Numbered from the stretch's first letter, positions 5,737-13,210 are shown. The stretch is DNA of 21,692 nucleotides from Lachnospiraceae bacterium (GCA_009774395.1 VSNQ01000024.1:19399-41090); one strand, 5' to 3'. Notes: generated by a model not told the origin, from the letters alone. Program-made: numbers and translations.

Positions 5737-8361
5737 CTACGGCATTGGAATTTCTGTGCCATTTCGTTTTACAGATATTGCATAGCCGCCGTCCCCGCCG
5801 TTATACATTAAGTTTGTCATTGTTATTTTTTCGTCTATTCCATCACCGTCTAAATCTGCCGACTGCACGAATTCTTTCTGCTGTTCATGATGATCTGGAA
5901 AATAGGTTTCCAGCCGCTGCGCATCTTCTTTTAATTTAGAAGCAATCCACTTACTATGCAGAACAATATTGGAATTTGCGGCATCTGCTCCTTGTACAAT
6001 GCTATTATTTGCAGAATTATTGACAGATTCCTCTGTATTTTGATTATTTTGCTCGTTTGCTGCGAAATCTTTTATCTGCTGTTTTACTGCTGCTAATTGT
6101 GATTCCAACTCTATCTGACGATTTAATTTCGCAAGCTGTTCTTCCAAGGCAGTTTTTTCAGCTTCTGTTCCTGAAGTTCTCTGTGATTCCAATTTCTTAC
6201 GTTCTTCCTCCAAAGCGGCTCTTTCCGTTTCATCAAAATAATTTACTGTAATATCCTGATATTTTGCAAGCTGCCCTACTTCCGAAATTTCCACTGTTTC
6301 TAGCAGCGAAATCACTTTATCTTGAAGCAATTGCAATTCTTGTGCTTTCTCTGCCTGCCACGCTGTCTGCTTTGCCGGAATAAAAATATAGCAAAAATTA
6401 TTGGGGAAACGGTTTGTACGATCACTATTTGCATAATCGCTGCCTTTATTTTCACTTTCTTTCTTAATTTCTCCAATTACGCCTGCAGTATATCCCCCGT
6501 CGGAATTAGGCAGTTTCTCAGGCTTTTGTGTTCCATCTGCATTGGGAATAGGCAAAACACCACCTTTTTCATCTGCCTCCTTGGGTTCTTCTGGACGGAT
6601 AATCCCCTCTGAACCTTCTATATCCAATCCCTCTTGACGGATAATATCATCTGGTAAATTCAACTCCAAATTTTCTTGATAAATAATTGTATCAGACAGT
6701 GCTTCATCTGCCGCTTTGCCAGATGCTAATATATTGTTGGCGCCATATGTCCCAATCAGATAGTATTCATTATTGTTTAGTAACTCTTGAATATCCTCTG
6801 CCTGCATAACACACATTATTCCAATTATAGCCTGCCTATCTGCTGTCTTTATGGAAAGTGCAAAATCAGACAACGATTCAAAACTTAATAAATCTGCTAA
6901 GTCACGCGGAATGGATAAATGAAATATCTCTGATTTTTGAATATCTACCATTTCCATGATTTTATTATTTTCTGTAATCTTAGGGTTTTCTGTATTACCG
7001 ATATTCTTATTGTTGTTACTAACGTTATGCTTATTATTTTCAGCTGTTGCAAAATTTTCATGATTATCCGTATTTTCGGCGATATTCTTATCCGTTGTAT
7101 CCTGCATTTTCGGTTTTGTCATAAAGCAGACTGTTATTACAATGCCTGCTGCGGCTGCTGCCAAAAACACCCAGAAAGTAGGCTTTTTATAATTTAATAT
7201 ATTTTTCACGCGCTGTTTCACTCCAATCTCTCCAAACGCTACGGGACAGGCTGCAATGCTGCTACGACTTACAGAATATGTTAAAAGTGCCTGCGAATAC
7301 GCCTTTTTGCAATCTGTTCCCATTTCTTTTACAACCTGCTCATCACAGGCAAGTTCAATATCCCTGCAAAGAAGAATATACGCTGCCCATAATATTGGAT
7401 TTATCCAATACACCATCAGCAGCAGATAACTTATTGGTTTTACCATATAATCCCGCCGCTGCCGATGTGCCGTTTCATGCTGCAGTACATAGGAAAGCTC
7501 TTGCTTAGTAATATGGGAAGGTACATAAATCCTTGGTTTCACAATGCCAAACAAAAACGGCGAAGAAATATTGTCGCACTGATAATATTTTGTTCCCGCC
7601 AAATCCATTGGAATTGCTGTGCGCACCTTACTCTGCACACGCCGCCAGCTTACCACAAAGTAAACAAACATTACAAGTATTCCGGCAATCCAGAAATAAG
7701 ATGCAATACGATAAATTTTAGGTAGAAACATTGTGATGGCTTGCGTGGAATCACTTTGCCTGATGCCAGTTTTGTTCATGGTATCTTGATTCATACTATC
7801 TTGATTCATACTATCTTGATTCATACTATCTTGATTCATACTATCTTGATTCATGGTATCTTGATTCATACTATCTTGATTCATACTATCTTGATTCATG
7901 GTATCTTGATTCATACTATCTTGATTAGCGTTATCTTGATTCATGTTATCCTGATTCATATTGTCCTGATTCTCTTTATCCTGATTCGTGTTGTCTTGAT
8001 TCACATTGCCTTGATTTAAACTATTTTTTTCGGAACTGTCTGGGTCTATTTTATCTGGAAATAGATTGTCGGGATTCATTGCTTCAGCATTAAAACTGTT
8101 TGCGTTTGTTCCATCTGTGTCGTTTTCATTTTGGCTGTTCCAAAAGATTTGTCTGTTGTCAAATGCTGGCTGTTTTGGCAGCAAGCTAAACGCAGATTCC
8201 ACACTAAACGGGCATATCAGCCGTATTCCCACCAGCAGCCACAAATAACAGACTATGCTTTTGGGAGTTTTTCTAAGCAGCCACCTTGCGACAATCACTG
8301 CAACAACCAAATAGCTTGCCGTAACACTAAGATTAAGCACTGTTAAAAATAATTTTTCCAT
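5737..8361 (-). CDS. M56-family sensor metalloprotease (BlaR1/MecR1-like), module 1
   Basis: 874 residues from the ATG at 8361, which follows GGGAGG at 7 bases. Membrane segments lie near 5-30, 35-52, 220-238 and 375-395, with a cytoplasmic zinc-protease domain between the last two: HETAH at 295-299 and a third ligand in DIELACDE near 336. In the BlaR1 family, ligand binding outside activates the protease, which leads to loss of the BlaI repressor. The external loop before the third segment holds sixteen pentapeptide repeats (NQDSM type). The C-terminal region of about 470 residues outside the cell includes a predicted coiled coil (ALEEERKKLES, then LEEQLAKLNRQIE) and ends in ADLDGDGIDEK, a calcium-loop-like motif. 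No penicillin-binding SxxK domain is recognisable, so the ligand is unlikely to be a beta-lactam. It follows its repressor by 58 bases. Confidence 0.88.
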   Translation of the reverse strand: MEKLFLTVLNLSVTASYLVVAVIVARWLLRKTPKSIVCYLWLLVGIRLICPFSVESAFSLLPKQPAFDNRQIFWNSQNENDTDGTNANSFNAEAMNPDNLFPDKIDPDSSEKNSLNQGNVNQDNTNQDKENQDNMNQDNMNQDNANQDSMNQDTMNQDSMNQDSMNQDTMNQDSMNQDSMNQDSMNQDSMNQDTMNKTGIRQSDSTQAITMFLPKIYRIASYFWIAGILVMFVYFVVSWRRVQSKVRTAIPMDLAGTKYYQCDNISSPFLFGIVKPRIYVPSHITKQELSYVLQHETAHRQRRDYMVKPISYLLLMVYWINPILWAAYILLCRDIELACDEQVVKEMGTDCKKAYSQALLTYSVSRSSIAACPVAFGEIGVKQRVKNILNYKKPTFWVFLAAAAAGIVITVCFMTKPKMQDTTDKNIAENTDNHENFATAENNKHNVSNNNKNIGNTENPKITENNKIMEMVDIQKSEIFHLSIPRDLADLLSFESLSDFALSIKTADRQAIIGIMCVMQAEDIQELLNNNEYYLIGTYGANNILASGKAADEALSDTIIYQENLELNLPDDIIRQEGLDIEGSEGIIRPEEPKEADEKGGVLPIPNADGTQKPEKLPNSDGGYTAGVIGEIKKESENKGSDYANSDRTNRFPNNFCYIFIPAKQTAWQAEKAQELQLLQDKVISLLETVEISEVGQLAKYQDITVNYFDETERAALEEERKKLESQRTSGTEAEKTALEEQLAKLNRQIELESQLAAVKQQIKDFAANEQNNQNTEESVNNSANNSIVQGADAANSNIVLHSKWIASKLKEDAQRLETYFPDHHEQQKEFVQSADLDGDGIDEKITMTNLMYNGGDGGYAISVKRNGTEIPMP
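7777..8016 (-). repeat. 15-bp coding minisatellite, 16 units
   Basis: Sixteen 15-bp units encode NQxxx pentapeptides. Units nearest the left end differ at only one or two positions (NQDSM/NQDTM), while those to the right are diverged (NQGNV, NQDKE). Homogeneous units at one end suggest recent expansion. The repeat sits in the extracellular loop between membrane segments 2 and 3. Confidence 0.95.
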
Positions 8362-8392
8362 CCATAAACCTCCCGTTCTATCAAAACGCACA

Positions 8393-8410
8393 ATGATTGT
8401 ATACAATCAT
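8393..8410. promoter_or_regulatory. Perfect 18-bp palindrome between blaI-like and M56 genes
   Basis: ATGATTGTATACAATCAT is a perfect dyad in the 58-base gap between repressor and sensor genes. It holds TGTA-TACA half-sites, the reverse arrangement of the TACAnnTGTA boxes bound by BlaI/CopY regulators. It may be an internal operator controlling sensor expression separately. Confidence 0.45.
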
Positions 8411-8419
8411 AACACTTTC

Positions 8420-8779
8420 CTAATCCTTGTAGGCATCAATAATTTTCTGTATTTCATCCACTTCCTTACGAGTGAGCGTTTTTGTTCTGGCAAAAGCAGC
8501 AATAAAGTTGGGGAGCGAACCCGAAAACGACTTTTCTACCACTTCCATACTTTCTGCCGCCTGAACTTGTTCCTTTGAAATCAGCGACGTTACAATCGCA
8601 TTTTCTGACTGAATGACTCCACGCTCAGAAAGCCGCCGAATTACGGTATACGTTGTAGACTTTTTCCATTCCAGTTTTTCATTGCAAAGCCGCACAAGTT
8701 CGCTGCTTGACACCGGCTCATACTCCCATAAAATCTCACAAAAATGATACTCGCTTTCAAAAATCTTGGGTATTTCCAT
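8420..8779 (-). CDS. BlaI/MecI/CopY-family repressor, module 1
   Basis: 119 residues, usual for the family. The N-terminal winged helix is clear: FCEILWEYEPVSSSELV, then KKSTTYTVIRRLSERGVI, where the TxxTxxxRLxxKG-type recognition helix and wing are conserved. The C-terminal half (from about residue 75) is the helical dimer and cleavage region. BlaI proteins repress their own operon until the M56 partner is activated. AAAGGA lies about 10 bases before the ATG. The M56 gene follows, so this is a complete repressor/sensor operon. A family I element sits in its leader, between the probable promoter near 9000 and the start codon. Confidence 0.92.
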   Translation of the reverse strand: MEIPKIFESEYHFCEILWEYEPVSSSELVRLCNEKLEWKKSTTYTVIRRLSERGVIQSENAIVTSLISKEQVQAAESMEVVEKSFSGSLPNFIAAFARTKTLTRKEVDEIQKIIDAYKD

Positions 8780-8803
8780 TTCTCATCATTCCTTTCAACA
8801 ATA

Positions 8804-8910
8804 TTAGGGAACTGTTCAGAAATTACTTTTAATATTGCTCATCTTTTTCTCCTGCAAGATTGGAGAAATAGACAAGCAAGATGTGTCACTTATTTTTCTA
8901 CAGTTCCTTA
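8804..8910. repeat. MITE-like element, family I, copy C (107 bp)
   Basis: TTA-GGGAACTG at the left and CAGTTCC-TTA at the right. Its reverse complement matches the left part of copy B from AAATAAGTGACACATC through GCAGGAGAAAAAG, and its left end matches copy A (TTCAGAAATTACTT). Non-coding; it lies in the 5' leader of the module 1 repressor gene. Confidence 0.8.
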
Positions 8911-8965
8911 GCTTATAATATATTCACAACAACATAAATAGGACACGCCAAACCTAGGTAACAGG

Positions 8966-9025
8966 AAAGCAGGTCTAATGAATTAAACCTAACTATAGTT
9001 TAACGCATTAGACCTGCTTTGTCAA
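8966..9025 (-). promoter_or_regulatory. Promoter with long dyad operator, module 1
   Basis: On the minus strand TTGACA (9020-9025) and TAAACT (8997-9002) are 17 bases apart. A perfect 15-bp inverted repeat (8966-8980 with 9006-9020, AAAGCAGGTCTAATG) flanks the -10 region, and an inner palindrome AACTATAGTT sits on it. The layout copies that of the module 2 promoter, supporting an operator for the BlaI-like repressor. The same dyad could also end transcription from the M56 gene at 9097, though its T-tract is short. Confidence 0.55.
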
Positions 9026-9096
9026 TATTTTTTCATTTTCGTATCTATAACTTCAATTACAATGACTTCCTTACTGTTCACTCCGTTCCTAAAACT

Positions 9097-11550
9097 CTAC
9101 TTCACCATTTCACCTGTTACTGCAAATGTTTCTGACATAGATACTATCGTTCTGCCCCAGCCTTCTTCTGCCTCAATCGGATAGCTGCTGCACACGCCCC
9201 AAATATCATTGGGATATTCTTTTAATTCTACTTTATACAGCAGATCTCCCTCTTGTTTGATATAGGTGCCATCTATCAGCGCATAATCGTTATCTGTCAA
9301 TTCTTGTTTGACCTGACCGGCAGTTTTCCCTTCAAAATGTGTTATCCAAAAGCGAACCTGTTTATTTATCAAAGCAGTCCATGTATTTTCCTCCTCCTGC
9401 TGCCAGTCACGTGTTGTTAAATAAATAGAATATCCATCCCCTTGTGTCAGCACCGCTTCAACATATTCTGCCTCACCTTCATGATAAGACACCAAAACCG
9501 CTGTTTTCTTATTGTTACGTATCCAGTACACTTCATTATTATACCAATCCATAAGAATATATTCTTGTTCTGCGCCGCTGACATATTGTAAAGTAAGTCT
9601 TTCTTTTTCGCTGCTGGGATTTTCAAAAGGCTCTACTTCTACTGCAATCTTGCCCTCCTTTATTTCGCACTGACCGATACCGCCGATTCCTATTCCAATA
9701 TAATACTGAAAAAGCCCTGTTTTGGAAAATTCCATTTCATTTCCATAAGAAACCCCTGTTCCCCATAATGATGCATCGGTGCGTTCAAAATCAATAATCC
9801 ATTTGCCGGATATTTCATTAAAAACCTCTTGGTTTGTCTGCTCTATAATCCCCAATTCTATCAATTGTAATTTTAAATCCTCTGTAAATAATTCGTCGCC
9901 CGGCGCACAGTCATTCTCAAACAAACAAGTAAGATACGTAAGCGTTTCTCCCTCCTGTTTAAATATTAAAAAACGACTGTTGCTGTAATCCGGCGTAACC
10001 CATCCATCTTCTGTAATAGAAGCGCCGCCTGCAAGTGCAACATTTTCCGGTGAATCTGCCAAAAAAGAGAAATCCATTTGATATACTGGCAGTACCATGC
10101 CCTCCAAATTATCGTATGTATAACACTGTTCCAATGATGTAATCCGCCAGTTAGAAAAATTGCATTTTGTATCGTCTGTTTTTACAGTAGTATAATACTC
10201 GTAATACACCTGTTTTTTTGCATTCTCTAGCACGATATCCGGAACATCAATCGTTTCCATTACAATTCCCTTATTAAACGCTTCTTCCCCTAAACCAAGC
10301 GCAATTTCTTCCGTGCCCATATCTTGTATATTTTTATTATCTGCTGTGTTTTGCCCTATCTTGTTTCGTTCTTGTTCTGCTGTGTTTTGCCCTATCTTGT
10401 TTCGTTCTTGTTCTGTTGTATTTTGTTCTAGGTTGTTTTGCTCTTGTTTTGCTGTATTTTGCCCTGGGTTGCTTTGCTCTTGCAACTGATTGGCTGCTTT
10501 TACAGAACAACCTACAAGTGTTCCCAAGCTGATTGTCACGATTACCGCACACGCAAGCAATGCCATTCCGTTTTTCTTAGCTGCTTTTGCCAAAATATTT
10601 TGAAACCGCTTTTTCATTACCTGCTTTCCTCCATAAAACTGCGTAGAAAAAACGGTTGTCCGTGTAAAATTCCTATGAAGTGTTGCATACAACGTTTCCG
10701 TGTAAGCTTTCCGCACATTAAAATCCGTTCCTTGCACCACACTTTCATCACACGACAGTTCCATATCGACAACGGCTTCCCGCCGCATCAGCCAAACCAG
10801 CGGATTAAACCAATGCATTGCGTTTGCAATAGTTAGCAGAAACTTAAAAAATACGTCATGCCGTTTTAAATGGACAAATTCATGTTTTAATATAAAGAAT
10901 AATTCTTCCGTGCTGTACTGCTCATTTGGCAGAACCAATAAAGGGTGAAAACAGCCAATCACCATAGGACTTGCTGCTTCCATAGATTTGATTACTGGTA
11001 CTGTTTGTTTAATATGGAGTTCTTCCGATAACTGTGCTGTTAATCGCAGGATCATACTATCCTCCACGCAAATTCCCTTTTTTACAATCTGCCGCCGATA
11101 ATGCCAAAAACTAACCAAATGAAATAAAATCATTCCCAGACAGCCTGCAAACCATATTGCAGCAATCATGTCAAGCCATGAAAACGCTGTGCTGCGTTTC
11201 TGCGACTGTGATAAAACAGGCTGTATTATCTGCGCCGGAATCTCTACAACAATCTGCTGACGAGGAAGGAATCTATTCTTGACGGCATTTTTTTGTGCAT
11301 TTTCCTGTTGTGACAAGATATGCATTTTTGTCTGTGACTGCAAATCTGCTGCGGATAAGTCTGCTGTGGAGTGCTGATTCCCTCCATTTATGGGAATAAT
11401 AAAGCACAGTGCCAGAAATATCCAAATCCAATAACGCCATTTTGCAGCATAGCGTTTATTAAGAAACGGCGACAGCATAAATAATGCTAAAACCACAAAA
11501 CTAAGAATTATAGATTCCTGCAAAACGGTAAGAAATAAATCGGTAATCAT
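9097..11550 (-). CDS. M56-family sensor metalloprotease (BlaR1/MecR1-like), module 2
   Basis: 817 residues. Membrane segments lie near 5-27, 38-54, 125-148 and 328-347. The zinc site is HEFVH at 223-227 with E264 in VDMELSCDE. After the last segment (ending VGCSV) comes a fourfold 12-residue repeat rich in Q, N and E (358-405), then an external domain of about 410 residues. Part of that domain, starting ISGKWIIDFERTDAS, looks like a beta-rich lipocalin-type fold, by pattern only. There is no SxxK penicillin-binding site, so the signal is unknown and differs from module 1, whose sensor part is unrelated by eye. The ATG overlaps the repressor stop (ATGA), so the two are translationally coupled. 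Confidence 0.9.
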   Translation of the reverse strand: MITDLFLTVLQESIILSFVVLALFMLSPFLNKRYAAKWRYWIWIFLALCFIIPINGGNQHSTADLSAADLQSQTKMHILSQQENAQKNAVKNRFLPRQQIVVEIPAQIIQPVLSQSQKRSTAFSWLDMIAAIWFAGCLGMILFHLVSFWHYRRQIVKKGICVEDSMILRLTAQLSEELHIKQTVPVIKSMEAASPMVIGCFHPLLVLPNEQYSTEELFFILKHEFVHLKRHDVFFKFLLTIANAMHWFNPLVWLMRREAVVDMELSCDESVVQGTDFNVRKAYTETLYATLHRNFTRTTVFSTQFYGGKQVMKKRFQNILAKAAKKNGMALLACAVIVTISLGTLVGCSVKAANQLQEQSNPGQNTAKQEQNNLEQNTTEQERNKIGQNTAEQERNKIGQNTADNKNIQDMGTEEIALGLGEEAFNKGIVMETIDVPDIVLENAKKQVYYEYYTTVKTDDTKCNFSNWRITSLEQCYTYDNLEGMVLPVYQMDFSFLADSPENVALAGGASITEDGWVTPDYSNSRFLIFKQEGETLTYLTCLFENDCAPGDELFTEDLKLQLIELGIIEQTNQEVFNEISGKWIIDFERTDASLWGTGVSYGNEMEFSKTGLFQYYIGIGIGGIGQCEIKEGKIAVEVEPFENPSSEKERLTLQYVSGAEQEYILMDWYNNEVYWIRNNKKTAVLVSYHEGEAEYVEAVLTQGDGYSIYLTTRDWQQEEENTWTALINKQVRFWITHFEGKTAGQVKQELTDNDYALIDGTYIKQEGDLLYKVELKEYPNDIWGVCSSYPIEAEEGWGRTIVSMSETFAVTGEMVK
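10336..10479 (-). repeat. 36-bp coding repeat, four units
   Basis: Four 36-bp units encode 12-residue repeats of the form E(Q/R)xN-x-x-QNT-x-x-x. The two C-terminal units are almost identical and the other two are diverged. They form the linker between the last membrane segment and the external sensor domain. Confidence 0.9.
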
Positions 11551-11969
11551 AATTTTTCCTCCGTAGACTGCACTTCCTCTGCGGAATACTGATCTTCCAT
11601 ATCATCTAAAAACTTTCTAAGTTCTGCCATATCGGTGTTTTTCAATTCCCGATTGTTGTACAGTGTTGCAACCATATTTTGAATGGAATTGTTGTACAGT
11701 TTTTGTAAAAAATTTTTGCTTTCTTTTGTCTTGTAATCGTTTTCTGAAATAATCGGCGTGTACAGATTCGTTCCTGTGGAACGGTCACAGTTGACAAATC
11801 CTTTCTCTGACAAGCGCGATAACGAAGTCATTAGCGTTGAAAGCTGCCATTTTCTCCGCTCCTGCAGTTCCTTTAAAATCTGATTAGATGTCACAGCGGC
11901 GTTGCTGTTCCAGATTATTTGCATAATTTCGAGTTCTGCGTCCCCGAGTTTTTTAAGTGTATTGCTCAT
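11547..11969 (-). CDS. BlaI/MecI/CopY-family repressor, module 2
   Basis: 140 residues. The winged-helix domain is textbook: LGDAELEIMQIIWNSNAAVTSNQIL, then WQLSTLMTSLSRLSEKGFV. The C-terminal dimerisation region is acidic (EDQYSAEEVQSTEEKL). GGAGG sits 6-7 bases before the ATG. Family members repress their own operon and are inactivated through the M56 partner encoded next. Its promoter is close to perfect consensus and carries a strong dyad, so unrepressed expression would be high. It is clearly distinct from the module 1 repressor; the two are not recent duplicates. Confidence 0.93.
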   Translation of the reverse strand: MSNTLKKLGDAELEIMQIIWNSNAAVTSNQILKELQERRKWQLSTLMTSLSRLSEKGFVNCDRSTGTNLYTPIISENDYKTKESKNFLQKLYNNSIQNMVATLYNNRELKNTDMAELRKFLDDMEDQYSAEEVQSTEEKL

Positions 11970-11976
11970 AAAAAAT

Positions 11977-12031
11977 CCTCCTAATATACGTTTGTATAAT
12001 TTATTATACGAGCGTATATTAGAATTGTCAA
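11977..12031 (-). promoter_or_regulatory. Consensus promoter with dyad operator, module 2
   Basis: TTGACA (12026-12031) and TATAAT (12003-12008) on the minus strand are exactly 17 bases apart. Perfect 10-bp inverted repeats CTAATATACG (11981-11990 and 12013-12022) bracket the -10, one lying in the spacer and the other ending at the ribosome binding site. An inner TATAAT-AA-ATTATA palindrome covers the -10 itself. A repressor bound here would block both polymerase and early elongation. Confidence 0.8.
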
Positions 12032-12109
12032 GTGGTATTTTTTATGCAAATTATAAAAAGCAATTGGTCAGTCGATTAATAACAGCTGGTGTAACATTTG
12101 CTTCGTAAC

Positions 12110-12210
12110 TATACTCGTTAATGCATTTATCTGCCGATTTCTGTTCAACATTGCCGATGTGCTTACTCGTTATACATTTAGGTCGGCAAATATTTTCGTT
12201 CATGAGTATA
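12110..12210. repeat. MITE-like element, family III, copy 2 (101 bp)
   Basis: 93 of 101 bases match 697-797, in the same orientation. Inverted ends begin TATACTC in this copy and pair over about 28 bases with 8 mismatches. It occupies the gap between the module 2 promoter and the small ORF at 12234. Non-coding. Confidence 0.8.
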
Positions 12211-12233
12211 ATACAAAATAACTTACCGATACC

Positions 12234-12407
12234 TTAACTTGCCAACATCGCTGCTTTGGAATACAGCATTTGAATCACTTTTAATACTTGTTCTGATGAC
12301 AAAATTTCCTTTATTGCAGCTTCAAGTTCCGTTTTATTGCTACAGATAAATTTCGGTGTTAACTGTTCACAATCTTCCTCAAAACTACTTTCCAAGGTAA
12401 TTGCCAC
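12234..12407 (-). CDS. Small hypothetical protein or gene fragment
   Basis: The frame reads VAITLESSFEED, later TELEAAIKEILSS and VIQMLYSKAAMLAS before a stop, about 57 residues with clear coding character: an acidic start and an amphipathic helical C-terminus. The only standard start is a GTG at 12407 with a weak upstream GGTTTA. The open frame continues a further 10 codons back (IEKRFLGL) without a start. It follows the acidic gene at 12427 by about 20 bases in another frame, so it may be the next gene of that operon or an N-terminally damaged gene. Function unknown. Confidence 0.45.
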   Translation of the reverse strand: MAITLESSFEEDCEQLTPKFICSNKTELEAAIKEILSSEQVLKVIQMLYSKAAMLAS

Positions 12408-12426
12408 TAAACCTAGAAATCTTTTT

Positions 12427-13095
12427 TCAATCTTCTATCGGACAATACTTCCACTGATACGATTTTCCGCCGATTATTTCGTGAGATTCCTGTGATATGC
12501 ATATAAATTCATCCATATTTATATATTTTTGCATGGCAGTCCTTATTTCCTCCTCTGTCATTTCAACATCTGCGCATGCCAAAATCCCCTTAAAAATAAC
12601 TTCGCCTTCAAACAAAAACGGAACATCTTCTCCATATTCGTCATTCCAATATACATTTGCTGTCCCAGACCATCTCATAAAAAATATATTTCCACGTCGT
12701 TGCAAAAATTCAATTTTTCCCTTTGTAACATCTTCATGTTCAAATACGCACAAACATCCAGCTTCCTCTTCATTATCATTGTACTCGGATACCCAAGTCA
12801 ATGTTTGTCCTTCTAAATCCTTCCATGATGAAAGTTTCAGTGCAAATCCATTATTGTGATAAAGGCGCGGACTTACTGACTCATAAACGGGTTCCTCACC
12901 CTCATCCAACTCCTCTTGTTCCTCCTCACTTAATTCATAGACAAAATCACCTTCTGCCATTCCTATATCAATATACCAGCTAAATTCTTCTTCCTCTATG
13001 CAGCTCCCTGCCCGCTTATTATGTTTTGGCTCACTATAACCGGCATAAACAGAAGCTCCTATTACATCAAATTTTAATTTTCCTAATTGAAACAT
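12427..13095 (-). CDS. Acidic hypothetical protein (222 aa)
   Basis: The ATG at 13095 follows AGGAGGAAGAAGGA, a strong ribosome binding site; upstream ATGs (13110, 13158) lack one. The product has no signal peptide or membrane segment, so it should be cytoplasmic. It is strongly acidic (EEEQEELDEGEEP near 62-74) and rich in W, Y and F (FSWYIDIG, FALKLSSWKDLEGQTL, FFMRWSGTANVYWNDEYG), suggesting a beta-rich fold. I do not recognise the family. An acidic single-domain protein of this size could be an immunity protein of a polymorphic toxin system, but no toxin gene is next to it here, so that is only a guess. Confidence 0.75.
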   Translation of the reverse strand: MFQLGKLKFDVIGASVYAGYSEPKHNKRAGSCIEEEEFSWYIDIGMAEGDFVYELSEEEQEELDEGEEPVYESVSPRLYHNNGFALKLSSWKDLEGQTLTWVSEYNDNEEEAGCLCVFEHEDVTKGKIEFLQRRGNIFFMRWSGTANVYWNDEYGEDVPFLFEGEVIFKGILACADVEMTEEEIRTAMQKYINMDEFICISQESHEIIGGKSYQWKYCPIED

Positions 13096-13115
13096 TCCTT
13101 CTTCCTCCTTCATAA

Positions 13116-13144
13116 TATATAAACATAAGTTTGCTTTTTTCCAA
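13116..13144 (-). promoter_or_regulatory. Candidate promoter for acidic protein gene
   Basis: TTGGAA (13139-13144) and TATATA (13116-13121) on the minus strand are 17 bases apart, and the start codon is about 20 bases further on. Confidence 0.35.
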
Positions 13145-13210
13145 TTTCTGTACAACAATTCCGCTTTTATCGTACCATTTTTTCACCCTTCATTCAAGAA
13201 AATTCACTGA

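Noticed and set aside
7777..8016. CRISPR-like regular repeats
   Set aside because: Units are 15 bp with no unique spacers and remain in frame within a protein; this is a coding minisatellite.
7741..8019. Plus-strand frame of repeated ILIHT units
   Set aside because: It is the complement of the 15-bp minisatellite in the M56 gene; no ribosome binding site and a purely repetitive product.
10337..10552. Basic repeat frame (AKHSRTRTKQDR) on the minus strand
   Set aside because: It is a frame-shifted reading of the 36-bp repeat in the M56 gene.
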